This document shows positions 42,785-51,998 of a stretch of 64,000 nt of DNA, one piece after another. The stretch comes from Streptomyces cyanogenus (GTDB lineage: Bacteria > Actinomycetota > Actinomycetes > Streptomycetales > Streptomycetaceae), in the NCBI RefSeq assembly GCF_017526105.1, contig NZ_CP071839.1, positions 3,028,501 to 3,092,500 on the forward strand. Direction: 5' to 3'. Every line of letters starts with the position of its first letter. The first letter of the stretch is position 1. The position numbers and the translations under genes were made by a program. Below the pieces are notes generated by a model. It ran no database searches and was not told where the DNA came from. It saw nothing but the letters and a program-made list of their open reading frames with translations.

Positions 42785-43686
42785 TGGAATTCCTGAACTC
42801 CGCCTTCATGCAGCGGGCGCTGCTGGCCGCCGTGCTGGTCGGCATCACCGCGCCCGCCATCGGCATCTACCTGGTCCAGCGCCGCCAGGCCCTGCTGGGC
42901 GACGGAATCGGACACGTGGCCATGACGGGCGTCGGCCTCGGCTTCCTGCTGTCCACCTCCCCGGTGTGGATGGCGACGGCCGTCTCCGTCCTCGGCGCGG
43001 TCCTGATGGAACTGATCCGCTGGTACGGCAGGACCCGCGGCGACATCGCCCTGGCCATGCTGTTCTACGGCGGCATGGCCGGCGGCGTGATGCTGATCAA
43101 CCTCGCGCCGGGCGGCTCCAACGCCAACCTGGTGTCGTACCTGTTCGGCTCCCTGTCGACGGTGTCCGAGTCCGACGTGACCGCGATCTGCGTGCTCGCC
43201 GCGTTCGTCCTGCTGGTCACGCTGGGCCTGCGCCGCCAGCTGTTCGCGGTCAGCCAGGACGAGGAGTTCGCGCGGGTCACGGGCCTGCCGGTGCGCGCCC
43301 TGAACCTGCTGACGGCGGTCACCGCGGCCGTCACCGTCACGGTCGCCATGCGGGTGGTCGGCCTGCTGCTGGTGTCCGCGCTGATGGTCGTCCCCGTGGC
43401 GGCGGCGCAGCAGCTCAGCCGCAGCTTCACCGTCACCTTCGTGATCGCGGTGGCCATCGGGGTGGTCGTGACCGTCAGCGGCACGATCACGTCGTACTAC
43501 CAGTACGTCCCGCCGGGCGCCACGATCGTCCTGCTGACCATCGCCGCGTTCCTCGCGCTGACCGCGCTGGCCACGCCGCTGGCCCGGCGACGCGCCCGCG
43601 CCGCAGCCGCGGCCCAGCCCGCCGGCGACCCGGCGGAGTGCTCGATTCCGGCCGCGCGCGGGGCCGGTGAGGAGATCGGCGTCTGA
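42784..43686 (+). CDS. znuB: Zinc ABC transporter, permease
   Basis: A 300-residue cluster-9 permease with about eight transmembrane helices; the family core GDGIGHVAMTGVGLGFLL and the cytoplasmic loop DEEFARVTGLPVRALNLL are visible. ATG 42784 overlaps the znuC stop (TGATG). The zur gene follows after 62 bp with its own possible hairpin in the gap. Confidence 0.93.
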   Translation: MEFLNSAFMQRALLAAVLVGITAPAIGIYLVQRRQALLGDGIGHVAMTGVGLGFLLSTSPVWMATAVSVLGAVLMELIRWYGRTRGDIALAMLFYGGMAGGVMLINLAPGGSNANLVSYLFGSLSTVSESDVTAICVLAAFVLLVTLGLRRQLFAVSQDEEFARVTGLPVRALNLLTAVTAAVTVTVAMRVVGLLLVSALMVVPVAAAQQLSRSFTVTFVIAVAIGVVVTVSGTITSYYQYVPPGATIVLLTIAAFLALTALATPLARRRARAAAAAQPAGDPAECSIPAARGAGEEIGV

Positions 43687-43693
43687 CCGCTGA

Positions 43694-43722
43694 CAGCCCG
43701 GGCTGGCACAATGGCCCGGGCA
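43694..43722. repeat. Inverted GCCCGGGC pair between znuB and zur
   Basis: Two copies of GCCCGGGC flank TGGCACAAT, 9 bases apart; each is itself palindromic. The structure may attenuate zur relative to znuACB or cover a secondary promoter. Confidence 0.4.
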
Positions 43723-43748
43723 GACGCCAGACATGGAGGAGGCAACCG

Positions 43749-44168
43749 GTGACGACCGCTGGACCGCCCGTGAAGGGCCGCGCGACCCGCCAGCGTGCAG
43801 CCGTGGCGGCGGCCCTGGACGAGGTCGACGAGTTCCGCAGCGCGCAGGAACTGCACGACATGCTCAAGCACAAGGGCGACTCGGTCGGGCTCACCACGGT
43901 CTACCGGACGCTGCAGTCCCTCGCCGAGGCCGGCGAGGTCGACGTCCTGCGCACCTCCGAGGGCGAGTCCGTCTACCGCCGCTGCTCCACCGGCGAACAC
44001 CACCACCACCTGGTCTGCCGCGCCTGCGGCAAGGCGGTGGAGGTGGAGGGCCCGGCCGTCGAGAAGTGGGCGGAGGCCATCGCGGCGGAGCACGGGTACG
44101 TCAACGTGGCGCACACGGTCGAGATCTTCGGCACCTGCGCCGACTGTGCGGACTGCGCGGTGAGCTGA
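43749..44168 (+). CDS. zur: Zinc uptake regulator, Fur family
   Basis: A 139-residue Fur-family repressor. The winged helix RATRQRAAVAAALDEVDEFRSAQELHDMLKHKGDSVGLTTVYRTLQSLAEAGEV is followed by the metal site STGEHHHHLVCRACGKAVEVEG and the structural Cys pairs (CRAC ... CADCADC). The GTG start has GGAGGAGG upstream. In the znu operon it senses zinc and represses znuACB through the boxes at 40986-41023. Confidence 0.95.
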   Translation: MTTAGPPVKGRATRQRAAVAAALDEVDEFRSAQELHDMLKHKGDSVGLTTVYRTLQSLAEAGEVDVLRTSEGESVYRRCSTGEHHHHLVCRACGKAVEVEGPAVEKWAEAIAAEHGYVNVAHTVEIFGTCADCADCAVS

Positions 44169-44190
44169 GCGGCCGGCCGCGGCTCAGCTC
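44162..44190. terminator. Terminator inside the converging gene ends
   Basis: GAGCTGAGC (44162-44170) and GCTCAGCTC (44182-44190) form a perfect 9-bp stem around GGCCGGCC. The hairpin includes both stop codons of the convergent zur and phosphatase genes, so one element likely serves both. Confidence 0.7.
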
Positions 44191-45509
44191 CGCCCGAAGC
44201 AACGCTCCAGTTCGTCGAGGTCGTAGAAGCTGCTGCCCTCGGCAACCGGACGGCACCCCGGCTTGAAGGCCGTCTCCTTCTCGTTGTAGAGCATCCGGAC
44301 CAGGTACCGGTCGCCCTTGGCGAAGACGTCCCACTGGATGTTGGCTCCGAGCGGGGACACGTCCGCACCCCGCCAGGGATTGTCCGCGTACGTGTACGCC
44401 TCCCCCGGCTCCGTCGCCCGCGTGCTCCCCGGCAGCCTCATCAGCGCGGCCAGCGGAATGATCTCCTCGGCATGGCTGAACCGCAGCTCGGCCCCGAGAT
44501 CGCTGGTGCCGGCCCGCTTGGCCTCGGCCTGCCGGAAGAAGTCGTCCAGCAGGACGTCGGCCATCTTGTAGGTGATGTCGCTGTCGGCGAAGCCGGGCCC
44601 CTTCTCGTAGAAGTCCTCGGCGTCGGACACATAGCCGAACCAGGCCGCGTCCGACCGGGAGACGAAGCGCTCCATGCCCCAGCCCTCGCCGTCCGGGCTC
44701 TCCTCGCTCATCGCGGGGGCGATGGCGTACAGGTCGTGGACGGCCTGGGCAGCGCCCGCCTGGTCGCCGATCCGGGCGACGAAGGGCTCCTTGAAGATCC
44801 TCCGCAGGACGCTGTGCGCGGCCTTCCGGGTCCTCGGCTGGTCGGTGATGCCGTGGAGGGTCTCCTTCAGGCGCTGGTCGTTCTCGATGTAGTCGCGGTA
44901 GGCGGCACCGCCCGCCGCCTTGTGGAAGTACAGCAGGTCCTTGTCGGTGCGCACCGGCCCGATCAGCGGCTTCAGCGCGGGCTCGGCGTCGGCGAGGGCG
45001 CCGGTGAAGGCGGTGGCGCTGTCCACGGCCCGCCCCTGCCCGGAGCTGACGACGTCGATCCTCTCCCCGTCGTCGGCGATCTTGCGGAACAGGGTCGGCA
45101 GCCGGCGCCGGAGCCGGACGGCCGTGTCCGCCATCTCCTGCCGGCCGCGCCCGCTGAGGTTGCCGTAGCCGGTCTTCGCCATGGCGGCCCTCAGGGCGCG
45201 GACGACGGGCCCGAACTCCTCCCCCCTGCCGGTGAGCTGCCCCTCCGCCTCCGCCTGCTCCCACAGCGCGAGCACCAGGTCGGCGTCCTCGCTGTCGCTC
45301 GCGGCCCGGGACCCGTGCCGGGAGACGTTCTCGGTGAAGACAGGAACGAAACCGGCCGGGGGCCGCTGGTGGTCGCGCTCCCCCTGTCGGGGGGCGTACG
45401 GCGCCTTCGTGCCGTAGCTCTCGCGGTGCGCGGGGCCGTCGGCCGCGTGGGCGGGCAGGGCGGTGAGCAGCAGGGCGCCGAGGGCGAGGACCGGGGTGAG
45501 ACGTCTCAT
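44184..45509 (-). CDS. Secreted histidine acid phosphatase family protein
   Basis: A 441-residue exported protein. Signal peptide MRRLTPVLALGALLLTALPAHA, then the branch-2 histidine phosphatase core: RHGSR (phosphohistidine loop, VSRHGSRAAS) and the proton-donor HAE (FSHAEEIIPL). Branch-2 members include phytases and multiple-inositol-polyphosphate phosphatases, so a role in extracellular phosphate scavenging is likely. The start ATG 45509 is taken over an in-frame ATG three codons upstream. It sits 38 bp downstream of uppS on the same strand. Confidence 0.85.
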   Translation of the reverse strand: MRRLTPVLALGALLLTALPAHAADGPAHRESYGTKAPYAPRQGERDHQRPPAGFVPVFTENVSRHGSRAASDSEDADLVLALWEQAEAEGQLTGRGEEFGPVVRALRAAMAKTGYGNLSGRGRQEMADTAVRLRRRLPTLFRKIADDGERIDVVSSGQGRAVDSATAFTGALADAEPALKPLIGPVRTDKDLLYFHKAAGGAAYRDYIENDQRLKETLHGITDQPRTRKAAHSVLRRIFKEPFVARIGDQAGAAQAVHDLYAIAPAMSEESPDGEGWGMERFVSRSDAAWFGYVSDAEDFYEKGPGFADSDITYKMADVLLDDFFRQAEAKRAGTSDLGAELRFSHAEEIIPLAALMRLPGSTRATEPGEAYTYADNPWRGADVSPLGANIQWDVFAKGDRYLVRMLYNEKETAFKPGCRPVAEGSSFYDLDELERCFGRS

Positions 45510-45547
45510 GATCCACATCCTCGGCGGCCCGGCTGAACGACCGGTGG

Positions 45548-46396
45548 CTAGGAGGTGGAATCGCCCTTCATGGCGGCTTCCATGGCGAGCAGTTCCTCGT
45601 TCGGGACGGCTCCGCCGAAGCGCCGGTCCCGGGAGGCGAACTCCATGCAGGCCCGCCACAGGTCACGGCGGTCGAAGTCAGGCCACAGGACGTCCTGGAA
45701 GACCATCTCGGCGTAGGCACTCTGCCAGAGCAGGTAGTTGGAGGTGCGCTGCTCCCCGCTGGGGCGCAGGAACAGGTCGACGTCCGGCATGTCCGGGTAG
45801 TACAGGTACTTCTGGATGGTCTTCTCGTTGACCTTCGACGGGTCGAGCCGGCCCGCCTTCACGTCCTCGGCGAGGGCCTGTGCGGCGTCGGCGATCTCGG
45901 CGCGGCCGCCGTAGTTCATGCAGAAGTAGAGGGTGAGCAGGTCGTTGTTCTTCGTCTGCTCCTGGGCGACCTGCAGCTCCTTGGCGACGGACTTCCACAG
46001 CCGGGGCATCCGGCCCACCCAGCGCACCCGGATGCCGAGTTCGTCGAGCTGGTCGCGGGTCTTGCGGATGAAGTCGCGGTTGAAGTTCATCAGGAAGCGG
46101 ACCTCGTCGGGCGAGCGCTTCCAGTTCTCGGTGGAGAAGGCGTACAGGGAGATGTTGCGCACACCGATCTCGATGGAGCCCTGGAGGACGTCCAGCACCC
46201 GCTCGGCGCCGACCTTGTGCCCCTCGGTGCGCGGCAGTCCGCGCTCCTTGGCCCACCGCCCGTTGCCGTCCATGACGATCGCGACGTGGTTCGGGACCAG
46301 CTCACCCGGGAGCTTGGGCGCGCGGGCGCCGGAGGGGTGCGGCTCCGGCGCCTTGTACTCGCGCCGCTGGCGCCCCAGGATCCCGCGTACGACCAT
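45548..46396 (-). CDS. uppS: Undecaprenyl/polyprenyl diphosphate synthase (cis-prenyltransferase)
   Basis: A 282-residue cytoplasmic enzyme making the lipid carrier for cell-wall synthesis. The Asp of the P-loop [19 protein letters not shown], the region [21 protein letters not shown], and the C-terminal [29 protein letters not shown] are conserved. The gene lies 30 bp downstream of recO on the same strand. Actinomycetes often have two such enzymes (short and long chain); the paralogue cannot be decided here. Confidence 0.94.
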   Translation of the reverse strand: MVVRGILGRQRREYKAPEPHPSGARAPKLPGELVPNHVAIVMDGNGRWAKERGLPRTEGHKVGAERVLDVLQGSIEIGVRNISLYAFSTENWKRSPDEVRFLMNFNRDFIRKTRDQLDELGIRVRWVGRMPRLWKSVAKELQVAQEQTKNNDLLTLYFCMNYGGRAEIADAAQALAEDVKAGRLDPSKVNEKTIQKYLYYPDMPDVDLFLRPSGEQRTSNYLLWQSAYAEMVFQDVLWPDFDRRDLWRACMEFASRDRRFGGAVPNEELLAMEAAMKGDSTS

Positions 46397-46426
46397 GTGC
46401 TTCTCGTCTCCTCGACCGTGCCGTGC

Positions 46427-47173
46427 TTACTTCTCTACGTACCGCAGGGAGCGCAGCCCGCGCTCCAGATGCCAGTGCAGGTAGGCGGACACCAGCCCGC
46501 TGCCCTCGCGGACGTACCGCGCCTCGCACGCGTCCGCCGTCTCCCAGTCTCCCGTAAGCAGCGCCCCGAGGAGCACCAGGGTCCGCGGGGACGGTACGAC
46601 GCTGCCGGGCACCCGGCAGTCGGCGCAGACGGAGCCGCCGGAGGCCACGGAGAAGAACCGGTTCGGGCCGGGCATCCCGCACTTCGCGCAGGCGTCGAAG
46701 CTGGGCGCGTACCCGTTCACGGCGAGGGAGCGCAGCAGGAAGGCGTCGAGGACCAGGTGCGGCGCGTGCTCGCCCCGGGCGAGCGTCCGCAGCGCCCCGA
46801 CGAGCAGCAGGTACTGCTGCACGGCCGGCTCGCCCTCGTGATCGGTGAACCGCTCGGCGGTCTCCAGCATGGCGGTCCCGGCGGTGTACCGGGCGTAGTC
46901 CGTGACGATCCCGCCGCCGTAGGGAGCGATCGTCTCGCTCTGCGTGCACAGCGGCAGGCCACGCCCGACCAGCTCGCTCCCGCGCGCGAAGAACTGCACG
47001 TCGACGTGGGAGAACGGCTCCAGCCGGGCCCCGAACTTCGACTTGGTGCGCCGCACTCCGCGCGCCACGGCCCGCACCCGCCCGTGCCCACGGGTGAGCA
47101 GCGTGATGATCCGGTCCGCCTCGCCCAGCTTCTGGGTGCGCAGCACGATGCCGTCGTCGCGGAACAGACTCAT
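46427..47173 (-). CDS. recO: DNA repair protein RecO
   Basis: A 248-residue recombination mediator that loads RecA together with RecR. The N-terminal OB fold (MSLFRDDGIVLRTQKLGEADRIITLLTRGHG) is followed by an all-helical domain and a zinc site CAKCG ... CADCRV (~170-195). recO-uppS order is conserved in streptomycetes. ATG 47173 is 217 bp from the divergent ABC operon. Confidence 0.94.
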   Translation of the reverse strand: MSLFRDDGIVLRTQKLGEADRIITLLTRGHGRVRAVARGVRRTKSKFGARLEPFSHVDVQFFARGSELVGRGLPLCTQSETIAPYGGGIVTDYARYTAGTAMLETAERFTDHEGEPAVQQYLLLVGALRTLARGEHAPHLVLDAFLLRSLAVNGYAPSFDACAKCGMPGPNRFFSVASGGSVCADCRVPGSVVPSPRTLVLLGALLTGDWETADACEARYVREGSGLVSAYLHWHLERGLRSLRYVEK

Positions 47174-47296
47174 GGCACCATTCTGACCCACTGCGGATGG
47201 CGCCGGCGCGGATCCGCCGTCCCGCGCGGGGCCGACGCGGCCGCGGACGGTGCGGGTGACCAGCGCGCGGCGGCTGCGCCATTCGTGTGCGCCGTC

Positions 47297-47332
47297 TTGA
47301 CCGCCCTCACCGCCCCTCCTATGGTCGCGCTA
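47297..47332 (+). promoter_or_regulatory. Promoter of the ABC transporter/aldolase operon
   Basis: TTGACC (47297-47302), 17-bp spacer, TATGGT (47320-47325): a good housekeeping-sigma promoter, about 60 bp before the first start codon. Confidence 0.6.
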
Positions 47333-47390
47333 CCGACCGGACGTAGGACGTCGTATCTCCCCCCTCCCTCATCCACCCGCTGGAGGACCC

Positions 47391-49061
47391 GTGCGCGACG
47401 ACGACGTACCCGAGGAACCCCGATCACCCGAAACGCCCGCCGCACCCCCAAGGTCCGCCCTCCACCGTCGCTCCCTCCTGAGAGGCCTCGGCGCGACCGG
47501 CGCCGTCGTCGCTCTCCCGCCTGCCCTGACCGCATGTTCCGCCGGTCCCGAGTCCACCAACGAGACCGGAGGCGGCGGGACCGGCAAGGACCGGACGCTG
47601 ACCGCCGTGATCGGGTACGGCAACGACGGCAGCTGGGACCCGACACAGACCGCGTCGGCGTTCGCGATGGCCGCCAACAACCACATCTACGAGGGGCTGC
47701 TGGACACCGACCCGATCACCCGGGCCCCCTACCCCGCGCTCGCCACCGCGGTGCCCCGCGACCCCTCCGCCACCACCTGGCGGTTCACGCTCCGCTCCGG
47801 TGCCACCTTCCACGACGGCAGGCCCGTCACCGCCGACGACGTCGTGTTCGTCTTCGACCGGATTCTCGATCCGGGCACCCAGACCCTCGCCAAGGGCTTC
47901 TTCGCCTCCTGGCTGGACTCGGTCCGCAAGACCGGCCCGCGCACCGTCGAACTCACCCTCAGGTTCCCCTTCCCGGACGGCCTCGCCCGGCTCACCCTCG
48001 CCAAGGTCATGCCGCGGCACGTGTTCTCCCGGCCCGGCGCCTGGGACGACGCCGTCAAGGGGCTGGCCGTGGGCTCGGGGCCGTACCGGCAGACCGCGCA
48101 CCACCCGAAGTCGAACACGACCTTCGAGGCGTTCGCCGCCTACAACGGCCCGCGCCGGCCGGCCTTCCGGAAGATGAACTGGCTGACCATCGTGGACGCG
48201 GCCTCGCGCGTCGCGAAGATCTCCGGGACCGGAGCCGGCGCCCAGATCGCCGACAACATCCCCTACGCCAACATCCCCCGCCTGGAGCAGGGCGGTCTGA
48301 AGGTGGCCGGCGGTGCCGGGATGAACAACCTCTTCCTGATGTTCAACACCCGGCACAAGCCCTTCGACGACGTCCGCGTCCGGCAGGCGCTGCACTACGC
48401 CATCGACACCGAGAAGATGGTGCAGGTCGCGCTGAAGGGACACGGGAAGCCCGCGTCCTCGTTCCTCGACGAGGCCAACCCGTGCCACCGGCGCGCCAGG
48501 ACGGTCTACGACCACGATCCCGCCAGGGCCAGGGCGCTCCTCGAAGCCGCCGGGGTCACCGACCTGAAGGTCGAGATCCTCGCGGTGAACGTCAGTTGGA
48601 TCGTGGACTGCCTGCCGACCATCAAGTCCTCCTGGGACGCGATCGGCGTGCGGACCACCCTGGCGCCGCAGGAGACCACGGCCGTGTTCACCAAGCTGGA
48701 CCAGAGGCAGGACTACCAGGTGGTGGCGGCGGCCTCCAACCCGAACCAGTTCGGGCTCGACGCCGACCTGATCATGCACTACAACTACGGCCCCGGGAAC
48801 CTGTGGATGCAGTACACGCGGTGGGCCGGCCACCCGGTCGCCCGGCAGCTGTTCAAGGACATGGACCGCGCGACCCGGGAGCCGGATCCCGCGCGGAAGA
48901 AGGCGATCATCCAGGACTACCTCGACGTCGTCGCCGAACAGGCCGTCCTCTACCCCGTCGTCCACAACGAGCTGATGACCGCCTGGGACCCGCGCAGGCT
49001 CAGCGGGATAAGGGCCCAGCCGTACCCCGGGATCAACCTCCTCCAGGCCAAGTGGGTCTGA
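47391..49061 (+). CDS. Family-5 ABC transporter solute-binding protein, Tat lipoprotein
   Basis: A 556-residue extracellular binding protein (peptide/nickel/opine class, SBP_bac_5). An N-terminal twin-arginine signal (RRSLLRGLGATG) ends in the lipobox PALTAC. Domain marks are TWRFTLRSGATFHDGRPVTADDVVF and VRQALHYAIDTEKM. GTG 47391 has GGAGG. It is the first gene of an operon with two permease genes, ATPases and an aldolase. In H. ducreyi (SatA) and C. glutamicum (SiaE), proteins of this class bind sialic acid; that is the inferred substrate here, though peptides remain possible. Confidence 0.85.
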   Translation: MRDDDVPEEPRSPETPAAPPRSALHRRSLLRGLGATGAVVALPPALTACSAGPESTNETGGGGTGKDRTLTAVIGYGNDGSWDPTQTASAFAMAANNHIYEGLLDTDPITRAPYPALATAVPRDPSATTWRFTLRSGATFHDGRPVTADDVVFVFDRILDPGTQTLAKGFFASWLDSVRKTGPRTVELTLRFPFPDGLARLTLAKVMPRHVFSRPGAWDDAVKGLAVGSGPYRQTAHHPKSNTTFEAFAAYNGPRRPAFRKMNWLTIVDAASRVAKISGTGAGAQIADNIPYANIPRLEQGGLKVAGGAGMNNLFLMFNTRHKPFDDVRVRQALHYAIDTEKMVQVALKGHGKPASSFLDEANPCHRRARTVYDHDPARARALLEAAGVTDLKVEILAVNVSWIVDCLPTIKSSWDAIGVRTTLAPQETTAVFTKLDQRQDYQVVAAASNPNQFGLDADLIMHYNYGPGNLWMQYTRWAGHPVARQLFKDMDRATREPDPARKKAIIQDYLDVVAEQAVLYPVVHNELMTAWDPRRLSGIRAQPYPGINLLQAKWV

Positions 49062-49065
49062 CGGC

Positions 49066-50022
49066 ATGACGGCCGTCGTACGGATCCTGCTGCGCCGCAC
49101 CGCCCTGCTCGTCCCGCTGCTCCTCGGCATCGTGCTGTTCGTGTTCCTGGTGATGCGGTTCTCGGACGTCGACCCCGCGTCCGCGTTCTTCCAGGGCGCC
49201 AACCCCACCGCCCGGCAACTGCACGACTTCCGGGAGCGCAACGGGCTGCTGGACCCGCTGCCCGTGCGGTACGTCCACTTCGTCGGCGACCTGCTCCACG
49301 GCGACCTCGGCACCAGCGCCCTCACGCGCGCGCCGGTGGCCGACCAGGTCACCACCGCGCTGCCGCTCACCCTCCAGCTGACCTTCCTCGGGCTGGGGAT
49401 CGCGGTCGTGCTGGCGCTGGCCGGCGGGGTCACGGCGGCGGTGTACCGGGACCGGCTGCCGGACCAGGTCATCCGGGTCGTGTCGCTGGTCGGGGTGGCC
49501 GCGCCCGGGTTCTGGCTGGCGCTGCTGATGATCCAGTACCTGGCCGTGGACCGGGGCTGGTTCCCGACCGGCGGTTACGTCAACCCGGCCGACTCGGTCA
49601 CCGGCTGGCTGAAGACCATGGCCCTGCCCGCCTTCGCGCTGTCCCTGCCGGTCGCCGCCCAGCTGACCCGGATCGTGCGGACCTCGGTGGTGGAGGAGCT
49701 GGACAAGGACTACGTGCGGACCGCCGTCGGGAGCGGGCTGCCGCCCCGGGTCGTCGTCGGCCGGAACGTGCTGCGCAACGCCCTGGTCAATCCGCTCACC
49801 GTGCTCGGGCTGCGGGTCGGCTATCTGCTCGGCGGCGCGGTCGTGATCGAGACGATCTTCTCCCTGCCCGGCATGGGCAAGCTGATGATCGACGCCGTGC
49901 AGAACGGCGATCCGGCGGTGGTGCAGGGGGTCGTCCTGACCACCGCGACCGGGTTCGTCGTCGTCAACCTCGTCATCGACATCCTGTATCTGCTGGTCAA
50001 TCCACGTCTGAGGACGGGCTGA
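49066..50022 (+). CDS. ABC transporter permease (DppB-type)
   Basis: A 318-residue inner-membrane permease with six hydrophobic helices. The DppB-like N-terminus (LLRRTALLVPLLLGIVLFVFLVMRFSDVDPA), the EAA loop (ARTAVGSGLPPRVVVGRNVLRNALVNPL) and the pore end (TIFSLPGMGKLMIDAVQNGDPAVVQG) are conserved. ATG 49066 is 4 bp after the binding-protein stop, and its own stop overlaps the next gene's start (TGATG). Confidence 0.92.
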   Translation: MTAVVRILLRRTALLVPLLLGIVLFVFLVMRFSDVDPASAFFQGANPTARQLHDFRERNGLLDPLPVRYVHFVGDLLHGDLGTSALTRAPVADQVTTALPLTLQLTFLGLGIAVVLALAGGVTAAVYRDRLPDQVIRVVSLVGVAAPGFWLALLMIQYLAVDRGWFPTGGYVNPADSVTGWLKTMALPAFALSLPVAAQLTRIVRTSVVEELDKDYVRTAVGSGLPPRVVVGRNVLRNALVNPLTVLGLRVGYLLGGAVVIETIFSLPGMGKLMIDAVQNGDPAVVQGVVLTTATGFVVVNLVIDILYLLVNPRLRTG

Positions 50023-51998
50023 TGGTCACGCGCGCGCACATCGCCGAACGGCTCTCCCGGCCCGGCGTCCGGCTGCGCGGCCCGCGCCGGCTGCCGCTGC
50101 TGTCGAAGGCCGCCGTCTGCTTCCTCGCCGTGGTCGTCCTGGTCGCCGTACTCGCGCCGGTGCTGGCGCCGGACGATCCGCTCGACCAGCAGGACCCGGC
50201 CGGCGGGACCGGGGCGCCGTCGGCCGCGCACTGGATGGGGCAGGACAGCCTGGGCCGGGACATCCTGAGCCGGCTGATGTACGGGGCCCGCTGGTCGCTG
50301 GCGATCGGGCTGGGCGCGACCGGGCTCGCGCTCGTGGCCGGCGCCCTCCTCGGGGCGCTCGCCGCCACGTCCCGCAAGGCCGTCGACGAGACGCTGATGC
50401 GCTGCCTGGACGTGGTGATGGCGTTCCCGGGCATCGCGCTCGCCGCCGTCCTGGTGGCCGTGTTCGGCGGCGGGATCGGGGTGCTGATCTGCGCCATCGC
50501 CTTCCTGTTCACCCCGCCCGTGGCCCGGGTGGTGCGGGCCAACGTGCTGGACCAGTACGGCGAGGACTACGTCACCGCCGAGCGGGTCATCGGCGCCCGC
50601 ACCCACCACATCGTGCTGCGCCACGTGGCCGTCAACTGCGCGGCGCCGGTGCTGGTGTTCTGCACGGTCCAGGTCGCCGAGGCCATCGTCTTCGAGGCCT
50701 CGCTGTCCTTCATCGGCGCGGGCGTCCGGCCGCCCGACCCGTCCTGGGGCAGTGTCATCGCCGACGGCAAGAACATGGTGCTGACCGGCGGCTGGTGGGC
50801 GACCGTCTTCCCGGGGCTGCTGATCCTGCTCACCGTGCTGTCGCTGAACATCCTCTCCGAGGGCGTGTCGGACGCCTGGGCCGCGCCCGCCCCCCGGGAG
50901 GTGCGGGCGCCGCAGGACCGCCTGGAGACGCCCGAGCCCGGCACCGGCGAGGTGCTCGCGCTGCCCGGTCTCGCCGAGGCCGCCCGGCGGCTGCGCTCCC
51001 GGGCCCGGCCGCGCCCCGCCCCCGGCGGGCAGCCGGTGCTCGCCGTGGAGAACCTCGCCATCGGCTTTCCGGACCGGCACCGGGGTGTGGACATCGTGGC
51101 CGGGGTCGGCTTCGAGGTGTATCCCGGTGAAGTGCTCGGCCTGGTGGGCGAGTCGGGCTGCGGCAAGTCGCTGACCGCGCTCACCGTCATGGGGCTCCAG
51201 CCGAAGGGCGCCCGGGTCAGCGGGCAGGTGCGGTTCCGGCAGCGGGACCTGCTGGCCGAGCCGATGCGGGTGCGGCGGCGGCTGCTCGGCCACGAGATGG
51301 CCATGGTGTACCAGGACGCGCTGTCCTCGCTGAACCCGGCGATGACCGTCCGCGCCCAGCTGAAACAGCTGGTCCGGCGCGGGGGCAGGCGCGGTCCGCG
51401 CGAGCTGATGGAGCTGGTCGGCCTGGACCCCGACCGCACCCTGCGCAGCTATCCGCACGAGCTGTCCGGCGGGCAGCGCCAGCGCGTGCTCATCGCGATG
51501 GCGCTCTCCCGCGACCCGAAGCTGATCGTCGCCGACGAGCCGACCACCGCCCTGGACGTCACCGTGCAGGCCCAGGTGATGGAGCTGCTGCTGCGGCTGC
51601 GTGCGGAGCTGGGCTTCGCGCTGGTCCTGGTCTCGCACGACCTGGCGCTGGTCGCCGACGTCACCGACCGGGTGGTGGTGATGTACGGCGGGCAGATCGT
51701 GGAGTCCGGGGTGACCGCCGGCCTGGTGGCGGCACCGGCCCACCACTACACGCGCGGCCTGCTGGGCAGTGTGCTCTCGCTGGAGTCGGCCGAGGAGCGG
51801 ATGACGCAGATCAGGGGGGTCGTGCCGTCCCCCGCCGACTTCCCGGCGGGCTGCCGGTTCGCCGACCGCTGCCCGCTCGCCACCGAGGTGTGCCACACGA
51901 CCGCCCCGGTCCTCGCCGGCACCCCGGTGCACACGGCCGCCTGCCACCATCCGGCGGTGGCGCTGACCTCGGCGGAGAGCGAGGAGGCCCTGCAGTGA
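50022..51998 (+). CDS. ABC transporter permease-ATPase fusion (DppC-DppD type)
   Basis: A 658-residue natural fusion. Residues ~1-290 are a DppC-like permease (EAA loop AERVIGARTHHIVLRHVAVNCAAPVLV). Residues ~345-655 are an ATPase with Walker A GESGCGKS (~376), signature LSGGQRQR (~481), Walker B LIVADEPTTALDVT (~500) and the C-terminal oligopeptide/dipeptide motif CRFADRCPLATEVC. The same fusion occurs in SatC/SiaG sialic acid transporters. ATG 50022 overlaps the preceding stop; the end overlaps the next start (GTGA). Confidence 0.92.
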   Translation: MVTRAHIAERLSRPGVRLRGPRRLPLLSKAAVCFLAVVVLVAVLAPVLAPDDPLDQQDPAGGTGAPSAAHWMGQDSLGRDILSRLMYGARWSLAIGLGATGLALVAGALLGALAATSRKAVDETLMRCLDVVMAFPGIALAAVLVAVFGGGIGVLICAIAFLFTPPVARVVRANVLDQYGEDYVTAERVIGARTHHIVLRHVAVNCAAPVLVFCTVQVAEAIVFEASLSFIGAGVRPPDPSWGSVIADGKNMVLTGGWWATVFPGLLILLTVLSLNILSEGVSDAWAAPAPREVRAPQDRLETPEPGTGEVLALPGLAEAARRLRSRARPRPAPGGQPVLAVENLAIGFPDRHRGVDIVAGVGFEVYPGEVLGLVGESGCGKSLTALTVMGLQPKGARVSGQVRFRQRDLLAEPMRVRRRLLGHEMAMVYQDALSSLNPAMTVRAQLKQLVRRGGRRGPRELMELVGLDPDRTLRSYPHELSGGQRQRVLIAMALSRDPKLIVADEPTTALDVTVQAQVMELLLRLRAELGFALVLVSHDLALVADVTDRVVVMYGGQIVESGVTAGLVAAPAHHYTRGLLGSVLSLESAEERMTQIRGVVPSPADFPAGCRFADRCPLATEVCHTTAPVLAGTPVHTAACHHPAVALTSAESEEALQ

